A stretch of DNA of 64,000 bases from Candidatus Eremiobacterota bacterium (GCA_031082125.1 JAVHLM010000008.1:186001-250000), one strand, 5' to 3'; positions 53,825 to 63,706 are shown, numbered from the stretch's first letter. Translations and numbers: made by a program. Notes: generated by a model not told the origin, from the sequence alone.

Positions 53825-55952
53825 CAAAATGCTTTCTGCGGCGCTCATCCGCGATGATTGTCAGGTTATAGAACACCGAGGGGACCTCGGTAATTATCCT
53901 GGAAAAATATTCCCGTGATATGATCACTACTTCGGTGGGCTCCCTGGCCGTCACCGTGGCGCTCCGTATCTTGCTCTCCGAAAGGAGGGCCATCTCTCCG
54001 AAAATATCGTCCTTCTCCAGTGTCCCCACGAGGATCTCCCTGTCGTGGCCTTTTTTCGTGACCGTGCACGATCCGCGCAGGATAAGGTATAGATGATCAC
54101 CGATATCGCCTTCCCTTATGATCACCTCTCCTTTGTCAAAGAAACGCTGTCTGCTGTGGATGATAATCTCCTGGAGAAAGTTGTCGGGAGTATCGTTAAA
54201 GACCGTGGTATGGAAAAAATTCGGCCTCACCTGCATGATCCTGAGAAGGCTCCTCTTCACGTTCTCATCCTGGATGAAGCATCGGAAGACCTCCTGGGGG
54301 ATGGCCAGGATCTTCACGCATGACTCGGAGATAATCGTGGCCGTCCTCTTGTGTGAGCCCAGAAAAATCATCTCGCCAAAATAGTCGCCTGAATAAATCC
54401 TCGCGACAAACTCCCCTGCCCGGATCACCTTGAGAGTGCCCTGGAGAAGGAAATAGAAGCACTCATCGCCGGTCGACTCGTCAATTATCACCTCGTGGGC
54501 TTTTCTCTCTATCACCTTTCCCTCGCTGCAGAACACCCTGAGCCAGTCATGGGGCGCTCCCCTCATCAGCGTTGACTCCGAGAGGGCCAGCACATCTTCA
54601 AAGTCCAGTTGCTCACGGGTTGCCTCCAGCGAAAAAATCTGCCCCGCCATCCCGAGGTTGACCCGGGAGCACAGAGCAGGCGGCAGCTCCGCCACGTGGG
54701 TGAGATACATCCTGCGGCGCACCTCGTCGGGAAGCTCAGCGAGCTCTTCAGGCTCAGGGTGGATTGGCCCGCCGCCGCCGTCGAAGAGAATGAGCTCCAG
54801 GCCTTCCCTGAAGGGCAGATTCATCAGAAAATCCCGGTACGACGGCTCAATGATCCCCTTCTCCACAAGGCCGTCAAGAGGCCTGCCCCAGAGCGTGTCA
54901 CCCGAGATAAGAATCTTGCCGTTGATGATGACACCGATGGTGGGGATGGGATGAATGGTGTAGAAACAGGAGATCGTGTTGGAGTACCAGCTGTTTTTCT
55001 CGCCGGGACGGAGCTCGATAAAGTGAACGAGCTTCTCCACATCTTCCATGGGGATGCTCAGAATGCTCGAGGCCTTGACGAGAAAAGAGCGATAGATCAG
55101 ATTTGTCGTCGCAATGCTCGAGCGGTAGCCGTTAATCATCATGTTGAAGATATTGGAGTGATCGTCATGGAGGTGGGTGACCACGAAAAGGCCGATTGAG
55201 CCGGGGTTGATGCCGTAAAGGTTGAGGCGCTCCCCCATCCATGGGGAGCCGTCAATGGAGATGCCCAGGTGCTTCGCGTAGATAATCACATTGGAGGTGT
55301 CGCCCCTGGGATCAAAGCCCGTTGAAGTGCCCAGCACGACGGCACCAAGCTTCATGGGCTTGATGAGCTCCACGGGAGCCTGATAAAGAGTGGGAGGAGA
55401 GATGACATGGGTGTGGGCGATGTCCACCTCGAGGGTTTCACTGCCTGAGGAGACACAGAAGCGATCTGCGCCGGTCCTTTTTATCCTGAGCCCTTCAATC
55501 TCCACTGAGCCGTCAGGCCCGAAGGGTACAAAGCTCACGATCTCGCCGAGCCTGGTAAAATCCTGCCTGAAATAGGAGCGCACCTTCCTGACAAAATCAG
55601 CCTCGCCGCAGGTGCTCCAGGTGAGGGCCTGCTCATCTGTCGGGCCCAGCACGGTCTGCTGCAGAATCGCCGATATCTGGCCGACCTGGCGCGCCATGCC
55701 GACTATGGTGAACTTTTCGCCGCGCTCCTTCGGGCCCTGGCTGAAAATATACTTGTAGAGAGGGAACTCGACGGACTGGGTCATCCCCCTCTCATAGAGC
55801 CTGTCGGGAAGCACGATGATATGGCCGAACTGCTTTTTCTGGAGGGCAAAGTACTTGACCACGTCAGCAGGAACGCCAAATACCACGACTCTTTCACCAA
55901 AAGTGACTACCTTGCATCCGGGAACGACCTCTTCTATCGATAAATGCTGCAT
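53802..55952 (-). CDS. Metallo-beta-lactamase-fold protein with two C-terminal cyclic-nucleotide-binding domains
   Basis: The protein has 716 residues. N-terminal ~170 residues are an unknown domain. The MBL core at ~185-470 has HLHDDH (HxHxDH), a further His in YTIHPIPT, Asp in ISGDTLWG and His in YLTHVAELP, so the two-metal site looks complete. Two CNB domains follow: ~490-590 (FYFLLQGTLKVIRAGEFVARIYSGDYFGEM) and ~605-710 (LYLILRGSCTVTKKGHD, DDIFGEMALLSESKIRSATVTA). The second has the FGEMALL-xxxxRSATV phosphate-binding cassette, consistent with cAMP or cGMP binding. A cyclic-nucleotide-gated hydrolase is inferred. No signal peptide. Confidence 0.85.
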   Translation of the reverse strand: MQHLSIEEVVPGCKVVTFGERVVVFGVPADVVKYFALQKKQFGHIIVLPDRLYERGMTQSVEFPLYKYIFSQGPKERGEKFTIVGMARQVGQISAILQQTVLGPTDEQALTWSTCGEADFVRKVRSYFRQDFTRLGEIVSFVPFGPDGSVEIEGLRIKRTGADRFCVSSGSETLEVDIAHTHVISPPTLYQAPVELIKPMKLGAVVLGTSTGFDPRGDTSNVIIYAKHLGISIDGSPWMGERLNLYGINPGSIGLFVVTHLHDDHSNIFNMMINGYRSSIATTNLIYRSFLVKASSILSIPMEDVEKLVHFIELRPGEKNSWYSNTISCFYTIHPIPTIGVIINGKILISGDTLWGRPLDGLVEKGIIEPSYRDFLMNLPFREGLELILFDGGGGPIHPEPEELAELPDEVRRRMYLTHVAELPPALCSRVNLGMAGQIFSLEATREQLDFEDVLALSESTLMRGAPHDWLRVFCSEGKVIERKAHEVIIDESTGDECFYFLLQGTLKVIRAGEFVARIYSGDYFGEMIFLGSHKRTATIISESCVKILAIPQEVFRCFIQDENVKRSLLRIMQVRPNFFHTTVFNDTPDNFLQEIIIHSRQRFFDKGEVIIREGDIGDHLYLILRGSCTVTKKGHDREILVGTLEKDDIFGEMALLSESKIRSATVTAREPTEVVIISREYFSRIITEVPSVFYNLTIIADERRRKHFVTLSERE

Positions 55953-56003
55953 TGATGGCCTTTCCTGCCCGCTATGGCCCCATGGCGACGTTTTACAAGG
56001 TCT

Positions 56004-57248
56004 CTAAGGCTGTGAAGAATTGACGGCGAAAGATTCCTTCTTGAGGCGGCCCTTGATTACCTCGGCAAGCCTCTTGATGCCCTCGTCAATCTCCTCTTCC
56101 GAGGGGAAAGAGAAATTCAGCCTGAAGGTGTTCTTTCCGCTCCCATCATGATGGAACGCCGAGCCTATCACATAGGCCACCTTCTTTTCAATGGCCTCAT
56201 AGAACATCTGGTCGGCATCAATATATTCAGGGAGGCTCACCCAGAGGAAAAGGCCGCCCTGGGGTTTTGTCCATCTGAGGCCCTGCACCTGGGGCATGTA
56301 TGACTCCAGTGCCTTGAGCATGACATCTCTCTTCTGACGGTACATGACTTTGATTTTTTCAATATGCGGCGCAAGAAGCCCCCTGCGCATGAACTCGGCG
56401 GCAATGGCCTGCGTGAAGTTGGGAGTGCACAGATCGACGGACTGCTTGGCCACGGCGATTTTCCTGATAATGTCCTCATGAGCCACGACCCACCCGATTC
56501 TCAGGCCGGGCACCAGTATCTTGGAAAAGGTGTGGAGCGATATTACATTGCCCGATCTGTCGAGGTTGTAAAGAGAAGGATGCTCTTCACCCTCGAAGCG
56601 GAGCTCCCTGTAAGGGGTATCTTCTATGACGATGACCTGATAGTCCTGGGCGATCTCAACAAGCCTTCTGCGGCGCTCCAGGCTGAGCGTGACGCCCGAG
56701 GGATTCTGAAAATCCGGGACTACATATATGAGCTTGTAATGCTCCCCCTCTCCCTTGAGGTCCAGGAGCTTCTTCTCAAGGATATCGATCCTGATTCCGT
56801 CATCATCGATGGGAACCCCGATCATATTGGCGCCATAGGAGGTGAGGGACTGGAGGCCTCCTACATAGCTCGGCATTTCAACTATCACAGGATCACTGGG
56901 ATCGACAAATAATTTCATCGTGAGATCGAGGCCCTGCTGAGAAGCCACGGTGACAAGAAGGTTGGCCTCAGTTATCTCTAGGCCTTCCCTCTTCATCCAT
57001 TCCACAAGCTGCTTGCGGAGCTTGGGATAGCCTTCAGTCTCACCATACTGGAGCGCCTTTTCAGGCTCCTCGTTCAGCACGGAAAGTGTGATATCCTTAA
57101 GCTCCTCAACAGGGAAGCCTGCCGCAGTGGGAAGCCCTCCTGCAAAAGAGATTATTCCGGGCTTGTTGGTAAGGGCCAGAAGCTCCCTGATTACGCTCTT
57201 CTTCATGCGCCGCCCAAGAGTTGAATAATTTTTCACCAGGTCTATCAT
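56004..57248 (-). CDS. PLP-dependent aminotransferase (class I/II, 2-aminoadipate/LysN-like)
   Basis: The protein has 414 residues. Family motifs: GIISFAGGLPTAAGFP, LQYGETEGYPKLRKQLVEWM, VVPDFQNPSGVTLSLERRR, and the PLP lysine in HTFSKILVPGLRIGWV. This pattern is that of the fold-type-I group with LysN/2-aminoadipate and MocR-like aminotransferases, here without a regulator domain. It converts an amino acid to its 2-oxo acid; the exact substrate is not clear. It stands 140 bases downstream of pelG on the same strand and may be expressed separately. Confidence 0.9.
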   Translation of the reverse strand: MIDLVKNYSTLGRRMKKSVIRELLALTNKPGIISFAGGLPTAAGFPVEELKDITLSVLNEEPEKALQYGETEGYPKLRKQLVEWMKREGLEITEANLLVTVASQQGLDLTMKLFVDPSDPVIVEMPSYVGGLQSLTSYGANMIGVPIDDDGIRIDILEKKLLDLKGEGEHYKLIYVVPDFQNPSGVTLSLERRRRLVEIAQDYQVIVIEDTPYRELRFEGEEHPSLYNLDRSGNVISLHTFSKILVPGLRIGWVVAHEDIIRKIAVAKQSVDLCTPNFTQAIAAEFMRRGLLAPHIEKIKVMYRQKRDVMLKALESYMPQVQGLRWTKPQGGLFLWVSLPEYIDADQMFYEAIEKKVAYVIGSAFHHDGSGKNTFRLNFSFPSEEEIDEGIKRLAEVIKGRLKKESFAVNSSQP

Positions 57249-57388
57249 AACAGGCTCCTTTCAAATGGCTTTCTCTGTTCTCTATCTGTCTCTCTCCCCA
57301 CTACTTCTACAAGAGCTTCACCGATCCCTATCAAATCATGGAATTCTCGCTGCGGCAGGCATTTTGTCCCGCGCCTCGACAGACCTCA

Positions 57389-58810
57389 TCAGAACTTGGG
57401 CATCTCACGCTGCGCTTCATGGAGGGGTTTCTGCATGAAGGTGAGGTAATTGAGGCTTCCGAGCCTCTTCCTCAGGACAAGGAACGTCACCGCCACACCG
57501 ATGACGGCGGCGGCAAGATACCCTGTGCCGAGCGGGACTGTATGGGCGGCATAAGAGGGCACAAGGACGATATTGAACACGAGGTTGGCAAGGAAAAAGA
57601 CCATGATGCAGACAAAAGACTCTTTGAGGAGCTCAAGATACCAGAGGAGCACCACCAGGGCCAGGAGCATGACCTGGAAAAAAGCCCCTATGAGAAGCAG
57701 GATGTAAGTCTTGAGGAGCACCTCCCTGAGATACCCGATGGATTCGAGAAAATTCGGGGCAATAAGGACCATGATGAGCGTGACGAGAAACTGAACCTTG
57801 AATACATCGGAAAGCTCGGTCCTGAGCACATTCATCATCTGCCTCCTCTGGCGCTCTATATCGATCAAGGTCCCCTTGTTGAGGATTACCTGGATGTAAT
57901 GGCGGAGCCCCGCGTAAAAATTCGTCTCCACATGGAGAAAGAAAATGGAGAGTGCGGGAATGATGGTGAGGGTCGCGAGAAATGCCGCCGAGTCGTAGGG
58001 ATACTGCCCCCGGAAGAAGGGCTCACTGTTACTGGGGATATTAAAGCCGAGGCGGGAGTACCAGATGATGATCTTGTCCACCCAGAATCCCAGGTTATAG
58101 AAGAATGCCGCCCACACGAGAGTGGGATAGTTTTTGAAATAGAGGGTGAACTCGAAAATACCGTTTTTCCCGAAGGGGAACTCACTGACAATGCGCTCCA
58201 CAAGCAGGAGCAGCACGGCCATCTGGCCTATCGTGAAACCAAGAAGGTACCCGGTGACTTTCAGCGATGCCCCCAGAAGGACCGCCAGCACGAAGCTCAT
58301 GACAAAGCCGGCCAGAAAAATGACCGTTATCCTCACGAAATCCCTCACCGTGCCCAGGAAGGCCATCACGATCCACTGGTAGCCCACGGTGCAGAAAAGC
58401 ACCACCGAGAGGACCTTCAGGCCGAATTCCATCGGGAGGAAGGCCACATAGGACCACGAGACAAAGAAGTTCACCACGCCGCAGAGGAGCATCACTCCCG
58501 CAAAATTCGGCAGAAGGGAGCCGTACTCTCTCTGAAAAAGCTTGTCTGATATGAAACGGGTGATGGTAAGCTGAAAGAGGCTTGTGGTGACGAGGGAAAA
58601 GGCAAAGACATAGACCACGATGGCTCTGAAAAAAAGGATGTCCCTGGAGGACATATCACGGGAAGCAATGAGGTTGAGTGCCGCAATGCAAATGACTGCA
58701 AAAATCCAGGGGCCTGAAGAGAGCATGAGGGCGTACAGGTTCGCCTTGAAATCGCTGGTGTAGCGGTCCTCCTTCAGAAGGTTCTTAAGCTGGAATCCTA
58801 TGCCGGCCAT
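57389..58810 (-). CDS. pelG: PelG, membrane flippase-like component of Pel exopolysaccharide export
   Basis: The protein has 473 residues and about 12 hydrophobic helices. It begins MAGIGFQLKNLLKEDRYTSD, the conserved PelG opening, followed by alternating helices through the sequence (LMLSSGPWIFAVICIAALNL; GVMLLCGVVNFFVSW). It belongs to the MOP-type superfamily and, with PelF, PelD and PelE, forms the inner-membrane synthase/transport complex for a galactosamine-type polymer. It starts 29 bases after the pelF stop. Last gene of the visible pel operon. Confidence 0.92.
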   Translation of the reverse strand: MAGIGFQLKNLLKEDRYTSDFKANLYALMLSSGPWIFAVICIAALNLIASRDMSSRDILFFRAIVVYVFAFSLVTTSLFQLTITRFISDKLFQREYGSLLPNFAGVMLLCGVVNFFVSWSYVAFLPMEFGLKVLSVVLFCTVGYQWIVMAFLGTVRDFVRITVIFLAGFVMSFVLAVLLGASLKVTGYLLGFTIGQMAVLLLLVERIVSEFPFGKNGIFEFTLYFKNYPTLVWAAFFYNLGFWVDKIIIWYSRLGFNIPSNSEPFFRGQYPYDSAAFLATLTIIPALSIFFLHVETNFYAGLRHYIQVILNKGTLIDIERQRRQMMNVLRTELSDVFKVQFLVTLIMVLIAPNFLESIGYLREVLLKTYILLLIGAFFQVMLLALVVLLWYLELLKESFVCIMVFFLANLVFNIVLVPSYAAHTVPLGTGYLAAAVIGVAVTFLVLRKRLGSLNYLTFMQKPLHEAQREMPKF

Positions 58811-58839
58811 AGCGTGTCTTTCCGCCCTTTACGGGCTTC

Positions 58840-61248
58840 TCAGGTAATATCGGAACGTTTTTTCCAGGGCGCCATGGAAATGAGAGAGTCAAACTGCGCC
58901 CCGTAAAGCTTGTACACGTCGCGGCGCTCATAGAAGCGCCTTATCCTCTCCTTGCCCGCCGCGCCCATCTTCCTGCCGAGCTGCGGATCCCTGACAATCT
59001 TCAAAATCTGCAGGGCCGTGTCATAGGGGGAATGAACGCCCGTGATGGCGCCTGCATGGCCTATTTTCCTGTCCTCGTCGTTTCTGCCATAAAGCAGCTC
59101 CCGCGAAGCACCCACGTTTGTCGCCACACATGGAATGCCCGAGGCCATGGCCTCCATGAGGGAGAGGGGCTGCCCCTCGCTTATGCTGGTGAGGACCATC
59201 ACATCGACGTTCCTGAGATGCTCCCGAAGGTCCACGTTCCCCGTAAAGCTGAAGACCTCGCCCAGGCCCAGCATCTCCACAAGGGCGAAGCACTCATCGG
59301 CGTACTCCTTTTCTTCGTCATAGGGACCCATGATCTTGAATTTCACAAGGGAGCCCAGCTCCTCGCGGACAATCCTGCAGGCCCTGATAAAGGTCTTGAT
59401 ATCCTTGATGGCCACGACCCTCCCCACGAGGGCCACAGTGGAATATTCCTCCCTGTCCTGGCCGTCCTTAACGGCGCTGAATACCTGGGACTCAATTCCA
59501 TTGGGAATTATGGAGATCTTCATGGGATTGGCCCCCGCCTCCATCTGCATAAGCCTGTTGTCGCCGTAAAGGGTGGTGATCCTGTCGGCAAAGCGGTAGG
59601 CGATGCTGCTCATGGTATAATACATGTCTATCCACACCTTCTTCAGGCCTGTGGAGATGTCACGGGCGATATAGCCGTCCTCTTCCCTCTCGTATATCCA
59701 CCCCGACCTGTTTATCTCCAGCATCCGCTCCCTGTGATAGATTCCATGCTCGGTAAGCATCATGGGCCGCCCGAACTCGATCTTCGCAAGGACGCATGCC
59801 AAGCCCGCGTAGCCCGTGAGGGCGCTGTAAAAGAGGCGTGCGGGGGGAAGGGCTGATCTCGCCAGGTTAAAAAGGGGCAGGATAATTGAGCGGTATGACC
59901 AGCTGAATTCAAGAAAGGGGAGATCGGGAGTGTACTTGTCATAGAGCATGACGAGGAATTCCCAGGCCTCATGGGAAAACAAGAGCTCCTGGAGGCCCAC
60001 GTCAAGGTGGTGGGGAATTCCAAGCCCCTTTATCAGTTTTTCAAAGCCCTGGATATCAGCCTGCCTGACGGTGGAGAGAAACTCATAAATCAAGGTGAGC
60101 TTCTCCTTCAGCTCCTTTGATGCAAGGCTCCTTCCACGGCGCTCAGGCACCTCGTAAAGATAGATTTCATTGAAATAACGGACATTCGGTGGGAATGCGT
60201 ATCGAAACTCCCTTATCTCTGAGCTTGCCGTCGATATATGAACCACCGAAAAGGAGCGGTCGTGGAAGGAGGTCATCAAATCGTGGACCCAGGAGGAGAC
60301 GCCGCCGGCCACATAGGGATAGCTCCCCTCGACGACAAGGCAGATGTCAGCCTCCTCCCTCTTTTTCTCCTTGAAGAGAAAGGAGAAATACCAATCTGAG
60401 ATGCATTTGATATTTTCCCCGTCGCCAGGTTCACAGACAGGCTCCCCCTGGAGACTCGCCAGCAGCTCCAGAAGCCCCTTCTTGTAAAGGACCCTGAAGA
60501 GCTCGTTCCTCACATTAATGTTCCTCTCATGCCTCATCGCGCTGGTGAAGCTCTCTATGCAGTGCGTTCCGGGGATCTGCCCCATGGCCCAGATTGCGGC
60601 GAGCCTCACCCTGTCGTTCACGTCATCCGCAAGGCTTATCAGGCGGGAGCAGGATTGAGGAAGCTTCCGGCTCCCGCAGTAGAAGGCTGCGGCATACCTC
60701 ACATTGGGCTCCCTGTGGGCGAGGCAGGCCAGGACCGGCTCGTCAGAGCGGGGATCGCCAATGAGCCGAAGGGCATCGATGGCATTGAAGACTGTGTCGC
60801 TGTGCTCCGCCTCCAGCTTCTCGATGAGGGGGATGACGGCACAGACCTGTTCCCCCTTTCCCATCGCCTCGATGGCATAGAGGGAGACTGCCGGGTTTGA
60901 GGCGTCAATGAGGGGGAGGAGGCATTCATACTTATAATCAGACTCTATTCCCGCCAGGGCATTCCGGGCCTCGCTCACTATCAGGTCATTTTCGTCAAAA
61001 AGGAAGAGCACCATGTCCCTTATGGCCGATTCATATTCGAAGCCCGCCAGATGACGCAGCACCAGGTAGCGCATTTTGAAATTGCCCTTCAAGGCGCGCT
61101 CTGCAAGAAGATGGAGCTCTTCTTCTCCGGTAAGCGTCGCGAGGAGACCCTCTTCTTCCATCGATGCCGTGGGATCGAGGACATCAATGGAGCTGAGGAC
61201 CTTGTCAATCCTCTCCTCCCTATTTTCCTGCACTGCCTTAGCTGCCAT
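58840..61248 (-). CDS. pelF: PelF glycosyltransferase with N-terminal HEAT-repeat domain
   Basis: The protein has 802 residues; typical PelF is about 500. ATG 61248 is preferred (GGAAGGAAGG just upstream); it overlaps the pelE-like stop by 11 bases, and the frame is open to 61326. Residues ~1-290 are HEAT-type helical repeats (MRYLVLRHLAGFEYESAIRD, AVSLYAIEAMGKGEQVCAVI, VRLAAIWAMGQIPG). PelF follows: DICLVVEGSYPYVAGGVSSW, then the GT4 end (VALVGRVVAIKDIKTFIRA, SISEGQPLSLMEAMASGIPCVA). PelF is the cytosolic polymerising glycosyltransferase using UDP-sugar. The HEAT part is an addition probably for docking to its membrane partners. Confidence 0.93.
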   Translation of the reverse strand: MAAKAVQENREERIDKVLSSIDVLDPTASMEEEGLLATLTGEEELHLLAERALKGNFKMRYLVLRHLAGFEYESAIRDMVLFLFDENDLIVSEARNALAGIESDYKYECLLPLIDASNPAVSLYAIEAMGKGEQVCAVIPLIEKLEAEHSDTVFNAIDALRLIGDPRSDEPVLACLAHREPNVRYAAAFYCGSRKLPQSCSRLISLADDVNDRVRLAAIWAMGQIPGTHCIESFTSAMRHERNINVRNELFRVLYKKGLLELLASLQGEPVCEPGDGENIKCISDWYFSFLFKEKKREEADICLVVEGSYPYVAGGVSSWVHDLMTSFHDRSFSVVHISTASSEIREFRYAFPPNVRYFNEIYLYEVPERRGRSLASKELKEKLTLIYEFLSTVRQADIQGFEKLIKGLGIPHHLDVGLQELLFSHEAWEFLVMLYDKYTPDLPFLEFSWSYRSIILPLFNLARSALPPARLFYSALTGYAGLACVLAKIEFGRPMMLTEHGIYHRERMLEINRSGWIYEREEDGYIARDISTGLKKVWIDMYYTMSSIAYRFADRITTLYGDNRLMQMEAGANPMKISIIPNGIESQVFSAVKDGQDREEYSTVALVGRVVAIKDIKTFIRACRIVREELGSLVKFKIMGPYDEEKEYADECFALVEMLGLGEVFSFTGNVDLREHLRNVDVMVLTSISEGQPLSLMEAMASGIPCVATNVGASRELLYGRNDEDRKIGHAGAITGVHSPYDTALQILKIVRDPQLGRKMGAAGKERIRRFYERRDVYKLYGAQFDSLISMAPWKKRSDIT

Positions 61249-62284
61249 GACCTTCCTTCCAGCTTGCGATGAACTCCTCCATATCGGGCTTATCATCACC
61301 CTTATAACCGGCAATATGGGCTTCAATCGTCTTTACCGAATCATTGAGAGAGAGGAAATCCCTCTTCTCCCAGAAGCACTCTGCGAGGACCGTGAGGGCC
61401 GCAATATCTCCGGGCTTCAAAACAATTGCCTTCCTGAGGTGGGGAACTGCGTCGTCTATATCGCCTCTGAAGAGGAGAAGCCTCCCCATCATGAAGTGGG
61501 CTTCATACTGTTCATCCTTGAGCTCAATGGAGCGCCCGAGCGCCTCGGCGGCCCTTTCAAGCTCGGAGCGCTTCATGGCACCTTCAAAGAGGCCTGAAAG
61601 GGCGTGGCGCAGGTGAAGACTCCCCAGTTCCGCAAAAACGCGGGCGTCACGGGGGTTCCGGGATGCCTCGCTCTTCATCTCGCCTATGATGATGCTGTAG
61701 AATTCTGCGATCTTGGCAATCTCCTCGCCGGCAAAATACCGGACATCCATGTGGGGATCGTCTATGAGAGACTTGAGGGACCTTACGGTCTCGGGGCCGG
61801 AAATCTTCCCGAGGCTCTTGATGATATTGAGCTTTGTCCTTGGATCTGCATCCACGAGCGTCGTGGAAAGGGGCTCAAGCTCATAGCCTTCCTTAAGGTA
61901 CGAGAGCGCTTTCCTCACCTTCTTGCGGTGCACCGGATCCCTTGTCATCCCCGCTTCCACGTGGCGGCGGTACTCGATGAAAAGGCCGGAGACCTCGCTG
62001 GAGCCCCCGTAGAGCATCTGTATGAGCGCCACATAGCCTGCCAGCGGAACGGTAAAGAGAAAAACAAAGGCAAAGAGGGCAAGGCGCCTTTTTTCAGGGC
62101 TGTGAAAGAAGGTTGCTATCGCGGCGCAGAGAGCTGCCGCACCGTGGGCCAGAATCACCGGCGGTGCTGAACCGGCGGCACCGTGTTCATAACATGCCAT
62201 GAACAGAAAGAGGGCCGAGCTCTCGGCACCTATGCTCAGGAGCAGAAATAGTCCATGCATTGGAGACAGATGTTTCAAGGGCAT
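61238..62284 (-). CDS. pelE: PelE-like membrane protein with repeat domain
   Basis: The protein has 348 residues. Two N-terminal membrane helices (FLLLSIGAESSALFLFMACY, LALFAFVFLFTVPLAGYVALIQM) with a third hydrophobic stretch between, then a cytoplasmic part with HEAT-like (LNIIKSLGKISGPETVRSLKSL) and TPR-like helices (ERAAEALGRSIELKDEQYEA, LFRGDIDDAVPHLRKAIVLKP). Position between pelD and pelF and the membrane-plus-TPR layout match PelE. The symbol rests on position as well as layout. Twelve bases separate it from pelD; its stop overlaps pelF. Confidence 0.8.
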   Translation of the reverse strand: MPLKHLSPMHGLFLLLSIGAESSALFLFMACYEHGAAGSAPPVILAHGAAALCAAIATFFHSPEKRRLALFAFVFLFTVPLAGYVALIQMLYGGSSEVSGLFIEYRRHVEAGMTRDPVHRKKVRKALSYLKEGYELEPLSTTLVDADPRTKLNIIKSLGKISGPETVRSLKSLIDDPHMDVRYFAGEEIAKIAEFYSIIIGEMKSEASRNPRDARVFAELGSLHLRHALSGLFEGAMKRSELERAAEALGRSIELKDEQYEAHFMMGRLLLFRGDIDDAVPHLRKAIVLKPGDIAALTVLAECFWEKRDFLSLNDSVKTIEAHIAGYKGDDKPDMEEFIASWKEGHGS

Positions 62285-62296
62285 ATCTCCCGGATT

Positions 62297-63700
62297 TTAC
62301 AGAAAGGGAATAAGGGCCTTCTGGGAAGTCTCACCCTTAAGGCTTTCGAGGACCGCCTCAGGCGAGTCCATAGCCGCTATCTCACTCAGAAAGCGGAGCT
62401 CAAGCGCGAGACTTCTCTCGTCTTCATAAGGCTTCAGGCCGAAGGACTTGATTTCCACGCTCATTGCTTTCAGGAGGTCGAAGAACTCCTCCTCGGGGAT
62501 CTGCACCATCATAAGGCAAAACTGTTGCTCTTCTTCAAAATAGGAGAGAATATCAAATTCCCTCATGGTCTGCATAAGAACCCTGGCAAGAAACTTGAGC
62601 GTTGGCTTCCTGTGCTTCTCCAGAACCTTGTCCCAGTCAAGTATGCCTAAAGTGGCGACGGTACAGGTGATGTTTGACCTGCGGGACTGAAGGATGGCCT
62701 CCTCAAGCCTGAGCATGAAATAATGGGGACGGAAAACGCCGAGATCGGGGTCCACAATTCTCCGCCCCTCGCTTGTCTTGTAGGAAAGAGCATTTTCTAT
62801 GGCCCTTGCGGCCCAGTTGGCCACGAGGGAGAAGCTTTTCTTTGTGACGCCGGTGAAGCGGAGCATGCTGAGAGAATCAATTGTGATGACTCCTAAGACA
62901 GTCTCGTTGCTTCTCTTGAGAGGGGCGGTATAGATGGGCGTCCTGGAGAGGATGGCCTCCCTGAGCTGATCGTCCCTTATGCTCACAAGCTTCCCCCGCT
63001 CGCATGCCATCTGGTAGGGCGCCTGGGAGACCTCAATGGTTTCAGGGGGCTTCTCCTCGAAATCCATGTAACCAAGGGCATGCTTCAGGCGGAGCGTCGT
63101 GCCTTCGAGGAGGTAAATCCTGCATTTCTGCACCTCGAGATACTTCCTGAGCACCTCCAGTATCTCCCTGTAAAGGACATCCATGTCCAGGTTCTGCATC
63201 TTTTCCGCATCCATATAGATATCGGAAAGGGTCGTGGCGCGGGTGAGTATTTTTTTCTCGTAGTTCTCCTTTAAAAAGGATATGATCTGGAACTGCTCGT
63301 TGAGCTCCTGGTATCTGCCGCGGCTTTCCTCCATCTCGAGCTCCTGCTCCCGCTGCCTCTGGGCAAAGCGGTCATGGATATGGCCGAATATGAGGATCAT
63401 CAGAAAGAATACCGCTACGACGGGCAGATGAGAGAAGACCTCGGCGGGCTTCACCGGGGGAGTGAGAATATAAAAGAGGGAGCACAGGGCGGCGCTGTAG
63501 TTTCCCCAGGCCGTGCCGTAGCGGACCGCCGAGAGCAGGACTATCAGCAGATAGGGGTTTATGAAGTAAGCCTGCAGAAGATGATAGCCTGGATCGGCGG
63601 GCAGAAGCGTGATATTGAGCCCGAATGCAAGAAGCGAGATTATGGTAATCTCTTTAAAGACCGGGCTTCTGAGAGCATTGAGCAATCTTTCTGATGCCAC
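62297..63700 (-). CDS. pelD: PelD-like c-di-GMP receptor (membrane, GAF, degenerate GGDEF)
   Basis: The protein has 467 residues. Four hydrophobic segments in the first ~110 residues (TIISLLAFGLNITLLP; PYLLIVLLSAVRYGTAWG; SAALCSLFYILTP; LPVVAVFFLMILIFGHI), a coiled coil (~115-150), a GAF domain (~155-310) and a GGDEF-like domain. In the last, TMREFDILSYFEEEQQFCLMM aligns with RxxD-xxxxx-GGDEF: the RxxD inhibitory c-di-GMP site is kept (REFD) but GGDEF is EEEQQ. So it should bind c-di-GMP without making it, as PelD does. Arginine support residues could not be placed. Followed closely by pelE. Confidence 0.85.
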   Translation of the reverse strand: MASERLLNALRSPVFKEITIISLLAFGLNITLLPADPGYHLLQAYFINPYLLIVLLSAVRYGTAWGNYSAALCSLFYILTPPVKPAEVFSHLPVVAVFFLMILIFGHIHDRFAQRQREQELEMEESRGRYQELNEQFQIISFLKENYEKKILTRATTLSDIYMDAEKMQNLDMDVLYREILEVLRKYLEVQKCRIYLLEGTTLRLKHALGYMDFEEKPPETIEVSQAPYQMACERGKLVSIRDDQLREAILSRTPIYTAPLKRSNETVLGVITIDSLSMLRFTGVTKKSFSLVANWAARAIENALSYKTSEGRRIVDPDLGVFRPHYFMLRLEEAILQSRRSNITCTVATLGILDWDKVLEKHRKPTLKFLARVLMQTMREFDILSYFEEEQQFCLMMVQIPEEEFFDLLKAMSVEIKSFGLKPYEDERSLALELRFLSEIAAMDSPEAVLESLKGETSQKALIPFL

Positions 63701-63706
63701 TCTGAC

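Noticed and set aside
57338-58549. 403-codon plus-strand open frame opposite pelG
   Set aside because: It is the complement of a strongly supported pelG; its product is charged low-complexity His/Glu/Lys sequence without a domain or ribosome site.
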